Positions 34,501 to 44,495 of a stretch of 64,000 nt of DNA are shown here, one piece after another. Numbering within the stretch: the stretch's first letter is position 1; each line of letters starts with the position of its first letter. Source of the DNA: Ophioceras dolichostomum (taxonomy: Eukaryota > Ascomycota > Sordariomycetes > Magnaporthales > Ophioceraceae); the NCBI GenBank assembly GCA_003049485.1, contig PYST01000020.1:156711-220710 (forward strand), given 5' to 3'. The position numbers and the translations under genes were made by a program. Under the pieces are notes generated by a model. That model saw nothing but the letters and a program-made list of their open reading frames with translations. It was not told where the DNA came from and did no database searches.

Positions 34501-36332
34501 TCTTCTACAACTTCGGCTACATCTGGCTGCGGTTCTGGACGCGTGACGACAGCGACGACGGCGCTCACACGCGGTCCCGTACGTTTTACATCGGCCTCTA
34601 CGCGCTCTGGCAATCAGCCGGGCTGGGCTCCATCGTTCTCTGCTTCTGGACCTCATACACCATGATGGCCGCCATCTCGGGTCTATCCCTACACCGCTCC
34701 GCACTAAGGAGCGTGCTTCATGCGCCGTTGTGGTTCTCGACCACGACGGACGTGGGCATCATCACCAACCTGTTCTCGCAGGACATGACGCTCGTGGACA
34801 ACGAGTTGCCTATGGCCATCACGAACATGTCGCTTGACGTGTTCAACGCTCTGGGCTTGGCGGCTGTCATCGCGACATCCTCGCCATATCTGGCCGCAGC
34901 ATACCCAGTCCTGATTGGGACGTTGTATCTGGTGCAGAAAGTATACCTGCGCACAAGTAGGCAGGTGAGGCTGTTGGACCTTGAGGCCAAGAGCCCTCTA
35001 TACACACACTTCCTCGACACCGCAAAGGGCCTGTCCACGATCCGCGCCTTCAGCGGCTGGGTCGATGCCAGCAAGCGCAAAGCGTTCGCGCTGCTCGACG
35101 AGTCCCAAAAGCCGACTTACCTGCTGGCCATGGTGCAGCGCTGGCTCCTGTTCGTGCTGCAGTGCATCGTGGCCTGCCTCGCCGTGCTAGTCGTGGTGCT
35201 AGCGACCCAGACTTCCGTCGCCGGGTCCGGATCGGGGTTCACTGGCGCAAGCCTCGTCGCGCTGATGACGTTCGGCGACATCCTCAACTTCATTATTCGC
35301 TGGTGGACGCAGCTGGAGATGTCGATCGGTGCTGTCACGAGGCTGAAGGCCCTGGGCGACAAAGTCCGGCCGGAGGGGGAACCCGATGAGACGACGCCTA
35401 TGCCGGAGGAGTGGCCTGCGGAGGGGAGGATCGAGATCAAAGAAGTGTACGCGTCGTATCAGGGGTCTGAGAGCCCCGAGATGGGACAGCCAGAATCGGA
35501 GTCCTCGCAGGAGGAAAAGTCCCTTCCGCACCTCGTGCTTGAGAACCTCTCCCTCTCCATCTCCACAGGCGAGAAAGTCGCGATATGCGGCCGAAGCGGC
35601 AGCGGAAAATCATCACTCATCCTCCTTCTCCTGCGCATGCTAGACCCGCTCCCTTCTGGCGCCCGCGGCAGCATTGCCATCGACGGCATACCCCTACACA
35701 CAGTCGACCGCACAACGCTCCGCGACCGCGTGATCGCCATGTCGCAAGACCCCGTCTTCCTGCCCGGCAACAGCGTCTCCATCAAACGCCAACTCGACCC
35801 GCATTCCCGGCACTCCGCCGGGGAATGCCACGCAGTCCTGCAGCTCGTCGATATCGCCTCCTCCCTCGCCCCCCGGCAGGGAGACGTCGAGATGACGCCG
35901 CTCCGCCCGGATAGCCTCTCGGCTGGGCAACGGCAGTTGTTCAATCTCGCCAGGACGGTGCTGCGCGCTCGCGCCAGAGCCACGAAGGCGACGACTGCTA
36001 CCACGTCCCCTCCCTCTCACCGTGAAAACGAAAAAGCGTCTTCCGGTGGCGGAGGAGGTATTCTTCTGCTTGACGAGGTGTCCGCCAGCGTAGACCGTGG
36101 CACCGAGCGGATCATGCAGCGGGTCATCATGCAGGAGTTCAAGGGATACACCATCGTCATGGTGACACATCGGCTGGAGATGGCAGTGGAGGAGTTTGAT
36201 ACCGCCGTGGTTATGGAAAAGGGGAAAGTTGTTGAACGGGGGAACCCGAGGGAGCTAGCTGGTGATGAAGGAACGGCATTTGGGGCACTGTGGAAGCAGG
36301 CGACAGGAGGGAATGGAGTTGGTGGTGAGTAG
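31530..36332 (+). CDS. ABCC (MRP)-type full ABC transporter
   Basis: Intronless, about 1,600 residues; the frame opens at ATG 31461, but Met at 31530 or 31542 better fits fungal ABCC starts (CPSDYTFGPAV...FDFTVTFE). An N-terminal TMD0 of about five helices precedes two TMD-NBD halves. NBD1 has Walker A GPVGSGKSTL, signature LSGGQKQR and Walker B FYVLDDSLSGLD, with Asp in place of the catalytic Glu, as is usual for ABCC NBD1. NBD2 has GRSGSGKSS, the less common signature LSAGQRQL, and LLLDEVSASVD with the catalytic Glu. A Ser/Thr/Lys-rich loop (about 30 residues, low complexity) is inserted between signature and Walker B of NBD2. It would export an amphipathic metabolite or conjugate, plausibly the RiPP or the alkaloid of the adjacent clusters. 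Confidence 0.9.
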   Translation: MVDAMTESHSLYYCPSDYTFGPAVSDDNGSNRRGNFDFTVTFENIVLSTVPSSLCLALALFRIWHLSYHAKVSSRSSDRRSQRLLVLKLTFGVAYCALTLAVLIVGTQLHHQWPQPHFADEPEPRLSTTARAVAFVLSAALLPLSVLEHRRAARPSFLLGIYLLFSTLLDAAQVRTRWLISAGAGDGTGTGAGAEAGRGVLLLVGVLARLSTAAVATKFVWLIAESQRKKTPSGSTAGSTGEGLPALEKTSGLFGLVAYTWLNDLFRRGYSHVLYLHDLPRLDGQLSTDVLHQKLVAKTYHAAAGDLSRKFGLAKLMARTFWRPLLLPVLPRLALVGFRLCQPFLVHALLHHMEQSDHSATDTSWKNAGYGFIGAAVLIYFGVAASTSLYWYAHERFQCMARGALVSAIFETLTALRAADVSAGDNAAVTLMSTDVERIRVGLLHLHEFWATPVEAALASWLLYTHLGVAFVAPLAVVAASVVGSSLLNRYTGARQRRWMEAIQARVSETAHVLVNIKQLKISSLVGPVEESTQQLRVDEMRAATRFRRLYVGNMAFGFAPMALCPLITFAVTARTLDTGTVFTSLAYLVLLADPLGFLFGEIPYLLAAFTSLGRIQVFLAGKHQIDPRRFGCGDDGDDENSGTGGDGNAATEELGSSKGGPGVTLRDASVGWTEEDGAPLFRGISVKIPPAGLTIVVGPVGSGKSTLCKALLAEVPLLSGEDVDITSSRDEFWPAFSDQTPYVHNGTIRDNIIGSSAGRFDEGRYREAIESTALAPDLKILSKGDLTVVGSSGTTLSGGQKQRISMARALYHHRANFYVLDDSLSGLDADTELEVFVRCLGPGGVLSRRRATVVFATHNTMFLPLAQHIIALGGDGTIDYQGDYTGLCLSGLYPSYSGPTSSSLKFAASDETLRETVSQEVVPPTTGSSTSPSPDRQSAQQALTPTTAGTSFLSEKDRMTGNIAVYRYYLASLGKISIVLFLLFGLGWGFFYNFGYIWLRFWTRDDSDDGAHTRSRTFYIGLYALWQSAGLGSIVLCFWTSYTMMAAISGLSLHRSALRSVLHAPLWFSTTTDVGIITNLFSQDMTLVDNELPMAITNMSLDVFNALGLAAVIATSSPYLAAAYPVLIGTLYLVQKVYLRTSRQVRLLDLEAKSPLYTHFLDTAKGLSTIRAFSGWVDASKRKAFALLDESQKPTYLLAMVQRWLLFVLQCIVACLAVLVVVLATQTSVAGSGSGFTGASLVALMTFGDILNFIIRWWTQLEMSIGAVTRLKALGDKVRPEGEPDETTPMPEEWPAEGRIEIKEVYASYQGSESPEMGQPESESSQEEKSLPHLVLENLSLSISTGEKVAICGRSGSGKSSLILLLLRMLDPLPSGARGSIAIDGIPLHTVDRTTLRDRVIAMSQDPVFLPGNSVSIKRQLDPHSRHSAGECHAVLQLVDIASSLAPRQGDVEMTPLRPDSLSAGQRQLFNLARTVLRARARATKATTATTSPPSHRENEKASSGGGGGILLLDEVSASVDRGTERIMQRVIMQEFKGYTIVMVTHRLEMAVEEFDTAVVMEKGKVVERGNPRELAGDEGTAFGALWKQATGGNGVGGE

Positions 36333-38089
36333 AGTGACGCCTATCTGGCTTACCGAGTGTAGATTTTGGATGCGAGCACGTACCGAACGGTTGAACCACA
36401 AAGAAAGAAAGAAAGAAAAAACAGGGGGGAGGGGGGAAGGGGGGTTCCTTAGACAGGTAAACTGGAAGACAGCACAGGATTTGCTTCCTGGCGGCATCTT
36501 CCAATCCCAGCAGACATTCTGGAAACGTGCGTGAGAATTCTTGCGTCCCGGCGACTCCCGTCTGTCTGACCTGAAAATTCGCCGGTCCAATCATTCGACT
36601 CCTCCTGCATGAAGCAATTTCAATAGCAACGCGCGACGATAGAGAGCGCTAATTAGTCGCGTTGCCCCAGTGGCAGCGCGACGTCGTGCTTCTGTCAAAG
36701 CTGCCCGCAATGACACCGAGAGCCCGTTCACCCTTGCAAGGCGACAGGGGAGTTTTCGGTGCAAGTGCGGAGAGTCCGACCAACGAAAGTCACGGGGTAG
36801 CCAATTCAATGGCCTGAAGTCAGTCGGGCTTTTCTGAGATCTTGCGAAAGGGCATCCATCATCAGGCAGCATGGCATCCGCGGGCTCACAGGTTCTGTCA
36901 GATTGATATGCTGCTGGGAATAGGGAGTGACAGATCGATGGATCGATCCAAGGCGGGGGGAAATGCAAGATGGATCGGGGAAATGGCAACTACCAAGAGT
37001 CCAAGACGGGCGGGAAATCGATCAGAACGTTCCATGCATGCTGCCAAGCGGAAGATGCGCAGGAGATCACAACTGTGCGCAGGAGGCAGCATTCCCGTGG
37101 CGATGATTCGGCTGACTGGCCAGAACCTCGCTAGGACATGGGGCAACAAGCAGCGCCAACTTTCGCAACCCAATCGAGATTGCTAGCTGGTGTTCAGCAC
37201 CGATCGTGGCGGAGCACGACTTCCGTGACACAGCCCCGGAGCCGTCTGTGTGCCCCGGGATATTGCGCAGTAGTGTCGTCCATGGTGGTGCAACTTGGGA
37301 GGTTGGGCAGTGAGTGAACGACTGTACGGAAGTATGGAAGGAGTCAAGGGACACTACGCCATCACCATAAGGTTCTACCCGGCGCAAACTCACTGAGAAG
37401 ATTTGCGCCTCGAATGCACCTACTGAAGCCCCTTCGCGTCGATGGCGTGGGTGGTTGCAGGCGCGGGGTGCCATGGTGGCACCAGTGTTGAGGCAGTTTT
37501 GTCCCCGAGAGAAGTGAAGATCAATTCTCTCTTGCACTCAATGCGCCGGTAATAATCAGGAGCCACCAAAGATGGCCAGAGTGATGAATGATGTGAACGT
37601 TACAATGGGCAAAAGGGGCAAACGGAAAGCAAAGGACGGACTCCCGAGAGCAGAAACGGAGGGTGCAAAACACATGTGAGATGGGCACTGGCCGAGCGGT
37701 AACTGTGGATATCCCGGCGTTCCTCAATGGCAACTCCCCCTCATCTTTGCACCACCACCACGTTGTCGCGACTTCCAGGTCTCGGCGCACTCTACTGCAA
37801 ACAATCCGGCTCAATGTTTCCCGTTTTGCCGTCGCTGGTCTTCTCGATGCATCCCCGTACTCTGTACGGCAGTCGCACCTACTGTGCAGCCGCTCATTTT
37901 GGATACTGTAGGCAAGTACGATCGCGGCCCGTTGCAGCGCAGGCGAGGACCTGCCCCAGCAGGCTGTAACGACCCAGGTTGCACTGTGGGGATGACCTGG
38001 AGGAGAGGAGGGCACTCGCTAACAACGGCACGATAGGACCTGATGGAATAGCACCCGCCCAGACCCAGTGCATATATATTACAGACAAC
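36333..38089. other. Intergenic region, no gene recognised
   Basis: About 1.75 kb between the ABC transporter and the GH2 gene. An AAAG microsatellite and a G-rich run lie at 36400-36440. Open frames show no family features. The right end contains the GH2 promoter. Confidence 0.5.
36400..36421. repeat. AAAG microsatellite
   Basis: Four to five AAAG units run into an A-tract followed by a G-rich stretch, just 3' of the ABC transporter. Confidence 0.85.
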
Positions 38090-40927
38090 ATGGCAGGCCC
38101 GTGGAGAGCCTGGATCAGGCGGCGACGCTGGCCCCTTGTCATCGTCATGGTCGCCATCGCCGCTCTCATCGCAATCATTGTCGGGACCGTGGTGGGAACG
38201 CGGAACAACAGACACGATGACGACCCCGGTGCGCCCTCTTCCGTCGGCGTCACCCCCGGCCAAACCGTGGCCATCCCCGCCTGGAAACTCCGGTCCACCA
38301 ATGGCGCTGGCGACGACATGGCGGCTCTGTCACGGTCTGGCCTCCCTAAGTCGGGATGGCACGAGGTGGCGGTCTCTAAATGCACAGTGATGGGGTGCCT
38401 GCTGCAAAACGGGGTGTACAACGACAAGGACCTCTTTTTCTCAGAAAACCTCAAGAACGTCGATGCAAGTCAGTTCAAGGACCCGTGGATCTACAGGTCG
38501 GAATTCACCCTGCCGGCCAACTCCATGGGCGCTGGGCGCCACTTCTTCCTGGAGACCAACGGCATCACCTCTAGGGCAGATGTGTGGTTGAACAGCAACC
38601 AACTCGCCAACAACACCCTCCAGGCCGGCTCATACGTCGGTCACCGCTTCGACGTCACACCGTACGTCCTCGCGGACAGGAACGCCATCGCCATCAAGGT
38701 CTACCCGACCAAGTACAACTATGACTTCGCCCTCGGCTTCGTGGACTGGAACCCATACCCAGCCGACAATGGCACCGGCGTGTGGCGCGATGTCGAGATC
38801 AAGCAGAGCGGACCAGCGGTACTCCACGACCTCCGCGTCGCCACCACCGTCAACTCGGCGCAGCTACAGGAGCCTGCCACGGTTATCCTGAGAGCGACGG
38901 CCCAAAACCTCGAGAATCAACCCCTCACTGTCATCCTCCAAGCTATGGTCACTAGCCCGAATAACGGCTACATCTATACGGATGCTAAAACCCTCACTCT
39001 TGGGCCCTTGGAGTCCACTGAAGTATCGTTCTCTTTCTCTATCAGAGATCCTAAGATCTGGTGGCCGAAGCTATGGGGCTCACAACCCCTGTATTCAGCA
39101 CAGCTTGTGGTGATGTTCAACGACACTCTGTCAGACTCGTCAAGCCGCTCCTTCGGCATCCGCACCGTCACATCATCCCTCAACTCCCACAACGACACCG
39201 TCTTCTCTGTCAACGGCCAGCCCTTCCACGTTGTCGGTGGTGGCTACAGCGCCGACATGTTCCTGCGCTGGGACCGGGCCAAGTTCGAGACGCAGGCCAA
39301 GTACATATTCGACCTGGGCCACAACACCGTGCGGCTCGAGGGCAAGCAAGAGCACCCGGAGCTGTACGACGTGGCCGATCAGATGGGACTGATGGTCATG
39401 GCGGGATGGGAGTGCTGCGACAAGTGGGAGGCCTTCGCCCACAACCGCGACCTCGACCTCAACCCCTTCCCGACCTGGACCGACGCAGACTACGACATAG
39501 CGGGACGGAGCATGCGTCACGAGGCCATGATGATGCAGTCCCACCCCAGCATGCTTGCCTTTCTGGTAGGTAGCGACTACTGGCCCGACGACCGCGCCGC
39601 CCGCCTCTACGTCGACGCCATGAAAGCCGCCAATTGGTCCGTCCCCATCATAGCATCCGCTTCCAAGCGCGGCTACCCTGCAATCCTAGGACCCTCAGGC
39701 ATGAAGATGGAGGGACCCTACGACTGGGTCCCTCCCAACTACTGGTACGACGTCGGCGACGTGAACTCCACCAACACACGCTCCAGCCGTAAGGGGGCTG
39801 CCTTCGGGTTCGGCTCCGAGCTTGGCGCCGGCGTCGGCACCCCGGAGATCGGCAGTCTGCGCCGGTTCCTCTCCAGTTCCGACATGCAGGACCTCTGGAA
39901 GTCGCCCGAGAAGGGGCTCTTCCATATGTCCAACGAAGGCTCTCAGTTCTTCGACCGCTCGATCTACAACTACGCCCTGGCTGGACGCCACGGCCGTCCC
40001 TCCTCCCTAGAAGACTACCTCCTGAAATGCCAGATTCTCGACTACGAGGCCACGCGCGCCCAGTTCGAAGCCTTCGCCATCCGCTGGTCCGAGCCGGACG
40101 GAAACCGCCCCGCCACGGGACTGATATACTGGATGCTCAACAACGCCTGGCCGTCGCTGCACTGGAACCTGTTCGACTACTACATGCACCCCGGCGGCGC
40201 CTATTTCGGCGCCAAGACGGCTTCGGGTCGCGTCGAGCACGTGGCGTATGATTACGTCGAGAAGAGCGTACACATCATCAACCGCTCGCTCGACCGCAGC
40301 GGAAATCGTACCATTCAGGTCGACGTCCTGGACCTAAACGGCCAAACGGTCTGGAACCGCACCGTCACGGCCGAGACGATGCCAAACACCAGCAAGCTCG
40401 TTCTCTCCGACGTGGTGCTCAACCGCCGCAACCAACGCGATGACGACAACGCCAGCGGCGTCGTCCTTCTCCGCCTGATCCTAAGCTCTCCCGACCAAGC
40501 TCAAGCCCAGCCCCTGAGTAGAAACGTCTACTGGCTCCCCCGCGCCGGCGACGTCGACGTGCTCAACTGGGCTGACTCGACGTGGTACCACACGCCCGTC
40601 ACTAAATACGCCGAGCTCAGCCCTTTGCACTCCGCCCTCACCAACCTGTCGTCGTCGGACTTCTCCGTCTCCGCCGCCGTCGTCAACGCGACGACGTCCA
40701 CCTGGAGCGTCACGCTGGAGAACAAGTCCGCCTCCGCGCCGGCGTTCTTCGTCCGGCTCAACCTCGTCGACTCTAACGGGGCAGACGTCACGCCTGTGAT
40801 CTGGTCGGACAACTACCTCACGCTGTGGCCCGGGGAGACGCTGACCGTCCAGGTGGATGGTGTCGGGGGCAAGGTGGTTGAGGTTAGTGGCGGGAATGTG
40901 GCGGCGAGCAAGGTGACGCTACCGTGA
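38090..40927 (+). CDS. Membrane-anchored GH2 exo-beta-D-glucosaminidase-like glycoside hydrolase
   Basis: Intronless, 945 residues from the Met at 38090 (MAGPWRAWIRRRR); the frame is open upstream to 37979. A basic N-terminus and one hydrophobic helix (PLVIVMVAIAALIAIIVGTVVG) make it a type II membrane protein, which is odd for this family, whose members are usually secreted. The GH2 sugar-binding domain (DPWIYRSEFTLP, RADVWLNSNQLANN) is followed by the immunoglobulin-like domain and the TIM barrel. HNTVRLEGKQEHPELYDVADQMGLMVMAGWECCDKWEAF is a block shared with exo-chitosanases such as CsxA, and FGFGSELGAG is the likely nucleophile region. Expected role: release of glucosamine from chitosan ends at the cell surface or vacuole. 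Many NxS/T sites support a lumenal domain. Confidence 0.85.
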   Translation: MAGPWRAWIRRRRWPLVIVMVAIAALIAIIVGTVVGTRNNRHDDDPGAPSSVGVTPGQTVAIPAWKLRSTNGAGDDMAALSRSGLPKSGWHEVAVSKCTVMGCLLQNGVYNDKDLFFSENLKNVDASQFKDPWIYRSEFTLPANSMGAGRHFFLETNGITSRADVWLNSNQLANNTLQAGSYVGHRFDVTPYVLADRNAIAIKVYPTKYNYDFALGFVDWNPYPADNGTGVWRDVEIKQSGPAVLHDLRVATTVNSAQLQEPATVILRATAQNLENQPLTVILQAMVTSPNNGYIYTDAKTLTLGPLESTEVSFSFSIRDPKIWWPKLWGSQPLYSAQLVVMFNDTLSDSSSRSFGIRTVTSSLNSHNDTVFSVNGQPFHVVGGGYSADMFLRWDRAKFETQAKYIFDLGHNTVRLEGKQEHPELYDVADQMGLMVMAGWECCDKWEAFAHNRDLDLNPFPTWTDADYDIAGRSMRHEAMMMQSHPSMLAFLVGSDYWPDDRAARLYVDAMKAANWSVPIIASASKRGYPAILGPSGMKMEGPYDWVPPNYWYDVGDVNSTNTRSSRKGAAFGFGSELGAGVGTPEIGSLRRFLSSSDMQDLWKSPEKGLFHMSNEGSQFFDRSIYNYALAGRHGRPSSLEDYLLKCQILDYEATRAQFEAFAIRWSEPDGNRPATGLIYWMLNNAWPSLHWNLFDYYMHPGGAYFGAKTASGRVEHVAYDYVEKSVHIINRSLDRSGNRTIQVDVLDLNGQTVWNRTVTAETMPNTSKLVLSDVVLNRRNQRDDDNASGVVLLRLILSSPDQAQAQPLSRNVYWLPRAGDVDVLNWADSTWYHTPVTKYAELSPLHSALTNLSSSDFSVSAAVVNATTSTWSVTLENKSASAPAFFVRLNLVDSNGADVTPVIWSDNYLTLWPGETLTVQVDGVGGKVVEVSGGNVAASKVTLP

Positions 40928-41524
40928 GGCCAGCGGACGGTGGGAAATGAACGGGACACGAGATCCCTAAAAAAAAACCACAATAGAATATAGTGCAGAC
41001 GTTACAAAACAAAACAGGATTGATAGAACACACCGGAAGTGTGTTGAGTATTGTTAGCTCGCATCAATAGACAGTGGCATTGCTTTTGGAACCGAAGGTC
41101 TTCGGATAAAACAACGCGTACATCATCAATAACCATCCATCACTGTACATGTACGATTCTGGAACAATGGCCGCCCGCTTCGATCGTTCCTTAACAGGAA
41201 CCATTCTTCCTTTCCCCCAAAGCTACCCCAAAGCCTGCGGGGTAAAAGACGTCCGCGATTCGCAACCGGGCTGAACGAGCCGGGTAAAATCTGTACGGCA
41301 GTGACCTCGCCATGTCGTCCCCGGGGCACCGGAAGAGATCTCGGCTTCAGTCGCATGGCTGTAGATGTCCAGGTAGAGGATTTTTGTCGCCCAGCTTCCT
41401 CCTCCTCCCCTTCCTCATTCTCTTCCTCTCCTCTTCTCAACACCCAAGAGGCTTCGTCGCCCGCTTTTTTCCACAGAGGGATACACGTACGTAGTACTGC
41501 TCGTCGCTCATCACTACGCACAAG
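40928..41524. other. Intergenic region between GH2 gene and esterase gene
   Basis: About 600 bp, including an A-rich run just after the GH2 stop and pyrimidine-rich DNA (41390-41440) before the esterase start, as often seen in fungal core promoters. No gene seen. Confidence 0.5.
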
Positions 41525-42690
41525 ATGAGAGCAGTCATCAGTAGCAGTCTGGCACTCTGCGTCCTCGCCCTAGCGGGTCAGAGCCGGGCCCAGGTCCAAC
41601 AGCGTCAAGGGCCCCAGCAACGGCCCGCGCTGAAGGAGGTTCTCGACTTCGGACCCAACCCGACCAATCTCAGCATGGCCATCTACGTGCCCGAGAATCT
41701 GGTCGAGAAACCAGCCGTGATCCTCGCCGTTTGTCTTTCTTTCGCTACCTCCCTGTCTATCTGCCTTCTTCCCTACGCATCCCATCCCATCCCATCTGCC
41801 ATGCCCACAGCCCATGAAACAGCTCAAAGACCCTATTCACTCGACAACCGATTCGATTTCGTTACCTAACCCATCCCCAAAACGCGCCACTACCGCCCCA
41901 TCTCCCCCATCAGCTCCACGCCTGCGGCATGACAGGGCCTCTTTACCGCCAAATAGCAGACTACACCACCGTTCCCTCCTCCTCCTCCTCCTTCATCACA
42001 ATCTACCCCTCAACGCCCAACGACTTCCACTGCTGGGACGTCGCCACGCCCGCCTCCCTCCACCGCCTCCCCTCCTCAGCCCACGACGCCTCCGACAGCG
42101 CCGCCCTCGCCCGCATGGTGCGCCACGTCCTATCGCAGTACTCCGCTGACCCCTCCCGCGTCTACGTCACGGGCTCGTCCTCCGGCTGCATGATGACCTC
42201 CGTCCTGACCGCCCTCTACCCGGACCTGTTCTCGGCCACCTCCTGCTACTCCGGCGTGCCCGCGGCGTGCTTCACGGGCAGCAAGGGGTCGTCGCCCTTC
42301 TCCGCGACGGGCGGGTGCGCGGAGGGCATCCATCCGAAGTCCGGGGAGGAATGGAAAAGCTTGGCGGAGGATATGTTTCCGGGTTGGGCGGAGAAGGTTG
42401 CGAAGGGAGAGGCGAAGTGGCCGAGGGTGCAGACCTGGCATGGGAAGGCGGACACGTTTGTGAGTTATCTGAATCTGGCGGAGCAGGTGAAGCAGTGGAG
42501 TGCCGTGATGGGGCTTGAGTTTGTGAGGAACGAGACGGATGTGCCGATCGGGGGGTACACGAGGATGGTGTTTGCGGATGCGGAGACGAGGAAGGACGAG
42601 AGGCAGTTTGTGGCGTATTCGGCGGAGGGAGTTGGGCATACTGTGCCGGTGAGGGTGGAGGATGATTTGAAGTGGTTTGGCTTGTTGTGA
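41525..42690 (+). CDS. Secreted CE1-type esterase (acetyl xylan / feruloyl esterase, PHB-depolymerase-like)
   Basis: Two exons, 41525-41728 and 41914-42690, give 326 residues. The donor (GTTTGT) is weak, so the first junction is less certain. There is a signal peptide (MRAVISSSLALCVLALAGQSRA). The spliced reading gives ILALHACGMTGPLYRQIADY, the oxyanion-region block of this family. The nucleophile elbow is VTGSSSGCMM (GxSxG), the Asp probably lies in WHGKADTFV and the His in GVGHTVPV. No carbohydrate-binding module is attached. The family removes acetyl or feruloyl groups from hemicellulose. It is next to other secreted carbohydrate-active genes. The exact ester specificity cannot be read. 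Confidence 0.85.
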
Positions 42691-44495
42691 TAGGGGTCGA
42701 TGCTCAGAGCCGAGAGTGGTCAGTCTCGAAAGCAGCGAAGAAGGTTCTGCAGTATCAGAGGGGATCTAGACGAAGTGAGTGATATTTGCCTTCAGGATAT
42801 CAAAACGACTACCAGCATCGAGACATGGGTACTTACTACGGCCAACTGGAAGGCGACGGCTGTGTCGGTGTCTGTGCCGGCGTTTGCTGGGGAAAAAGGA
42901 TATTATTTGTTGGCTATACGAGGACGGAGTGAATAGTAGGCGGCGGCGTTCTAGATGCGCCAGACGCGCAACGTGAGCAAGGCTCCGGCAATCCTGGAAT
43001 CGGCGCCTGATATGGCGGAAGTGACCCCTGTGCCCTAACTTTGTGTCCCGCAGCTTTCTACTCGTATTGCCATCCCCGGAACGAGTGACTGACGCGTACT
43101 GTCACAGACAGAAGGCTGGCTTTACTACGTACCTAGGGAACTGGCTACCTACTAATTAGTACTTAGTGGGCATAGTTAAAGTGACAACGGATAGGTCCGT
43201 GAAAAGAGCTCCGTGATACGATGTTTCTCGGCAGTCTCGGCCGAATTGGTTCGGACATCAGTGCCCGCGCAGCCGAAGGATTTCAATCTCTCAATGCTCT
43301 TAGGCCGACTTCGTATCAAAGCTCCCAAGAAGGGTGACGAATCCGTCTGAGCTGAAGCGTGCCCATGCGATCGTGTTTCCCTCGTACAGCTCAGTTTGAC
43401 AGGGCCGGTTATCCGTCAAACGACCTGTCTTGGCTGTCTGTCTGTCTGTAGCCTCGGCAGCTCCCAACTCAGGGACGAAGGATTGGATCTTTCGTATGCA
43501 CAGGCTTTCAGGGTTGGCCTTTCCACAATCTCGCATATCGTGTGCCATCTGAACACACGGGCTCGTCGGGCCGTCCCCTAATCCTTCTTGTGTCTCTATG
43601 TTTGGATTTATCAGGCGGATGGAATTATAGAAAAATGTCCGCTCAGGGTACATAGTTACGTACTTAGTGCACTACTCTACCAGCCGGCTCTCGCTAGCGC
43701 AACCCTACGCCGTGGCTCCGAGTCAACCGATCAGGAGACAGGGATAGACATCCTCCCGAAGCGCGCCAGGGGCCACGCTAGACAAACGACGGGCGTCTTG
43801 TTTGAGTGCTGCTAGAGGGGTTGGGCGGAAACTCAATTACCACAATCTCCCGTTAGGGGTTCAACGCAGGCACCTAGAATAAGGGGGGTTCTTAGGGGAT
43901 GGTGGCAGCGAGTTAGGCGGTCGAGTGATGAGCGCGACGAACAACCCCGGCGAGGTTTCACGGCGCCGTTGGACCCAGGGAGCTGGAGACCCTGAAACCG
44001 GATCACAACAGCCCAAGGTTCCCAAAGGTCCCCTCATGGTCGCCAAATGACCTCGGTGGCCCCAAGGTCCAACGCCTTTCGCCCTGGACTAGGGGCCGAT
44101 GGAGGACATCCGTGGCGGCAAGGGGGAAATGAGCGGTAGAGGGGGAGTACATATGATTCTATTTCCCCTGCTGTTCTTGGCAGTTTCTCTTTCCTTCAAC
44201 CATCGATCGAGGTGCAGGACAGGTTTCTCCCGCGATCTTCTCCCCCTTTCAACAACAGTCACTCGTTGCAGACGCTTCTTTGCTGGACTCGCTGGGTCGG
44301 AGTCCATCACACCACATTCGCTTATCGACTTTTCCTCATCGTCTCATTTGTTTTGCACTGATTCAGGTTGCCCCTTTACGGCTCACCTATTCGCACATCC
44401 CTCCTACCACGCCCATCCCCTACTAGTTCACGCCGAATGCCTCACTCATAGTCAATCTTCCTCACCTCCTCCTCCGATCTCATCTGCAGTCAGCA
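42691..44495. other. Intergenic region, no gene recognised
   Basis: About 1.8 kb. Frames on both strands lack recognisable domains. TACCTAGG- and CTACCTACTAATTAGTACTTAG-like motifs occur near 43128-43166. The right end holds the promoter of the CBM18 oxidase gene. Confidence 0.5.
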
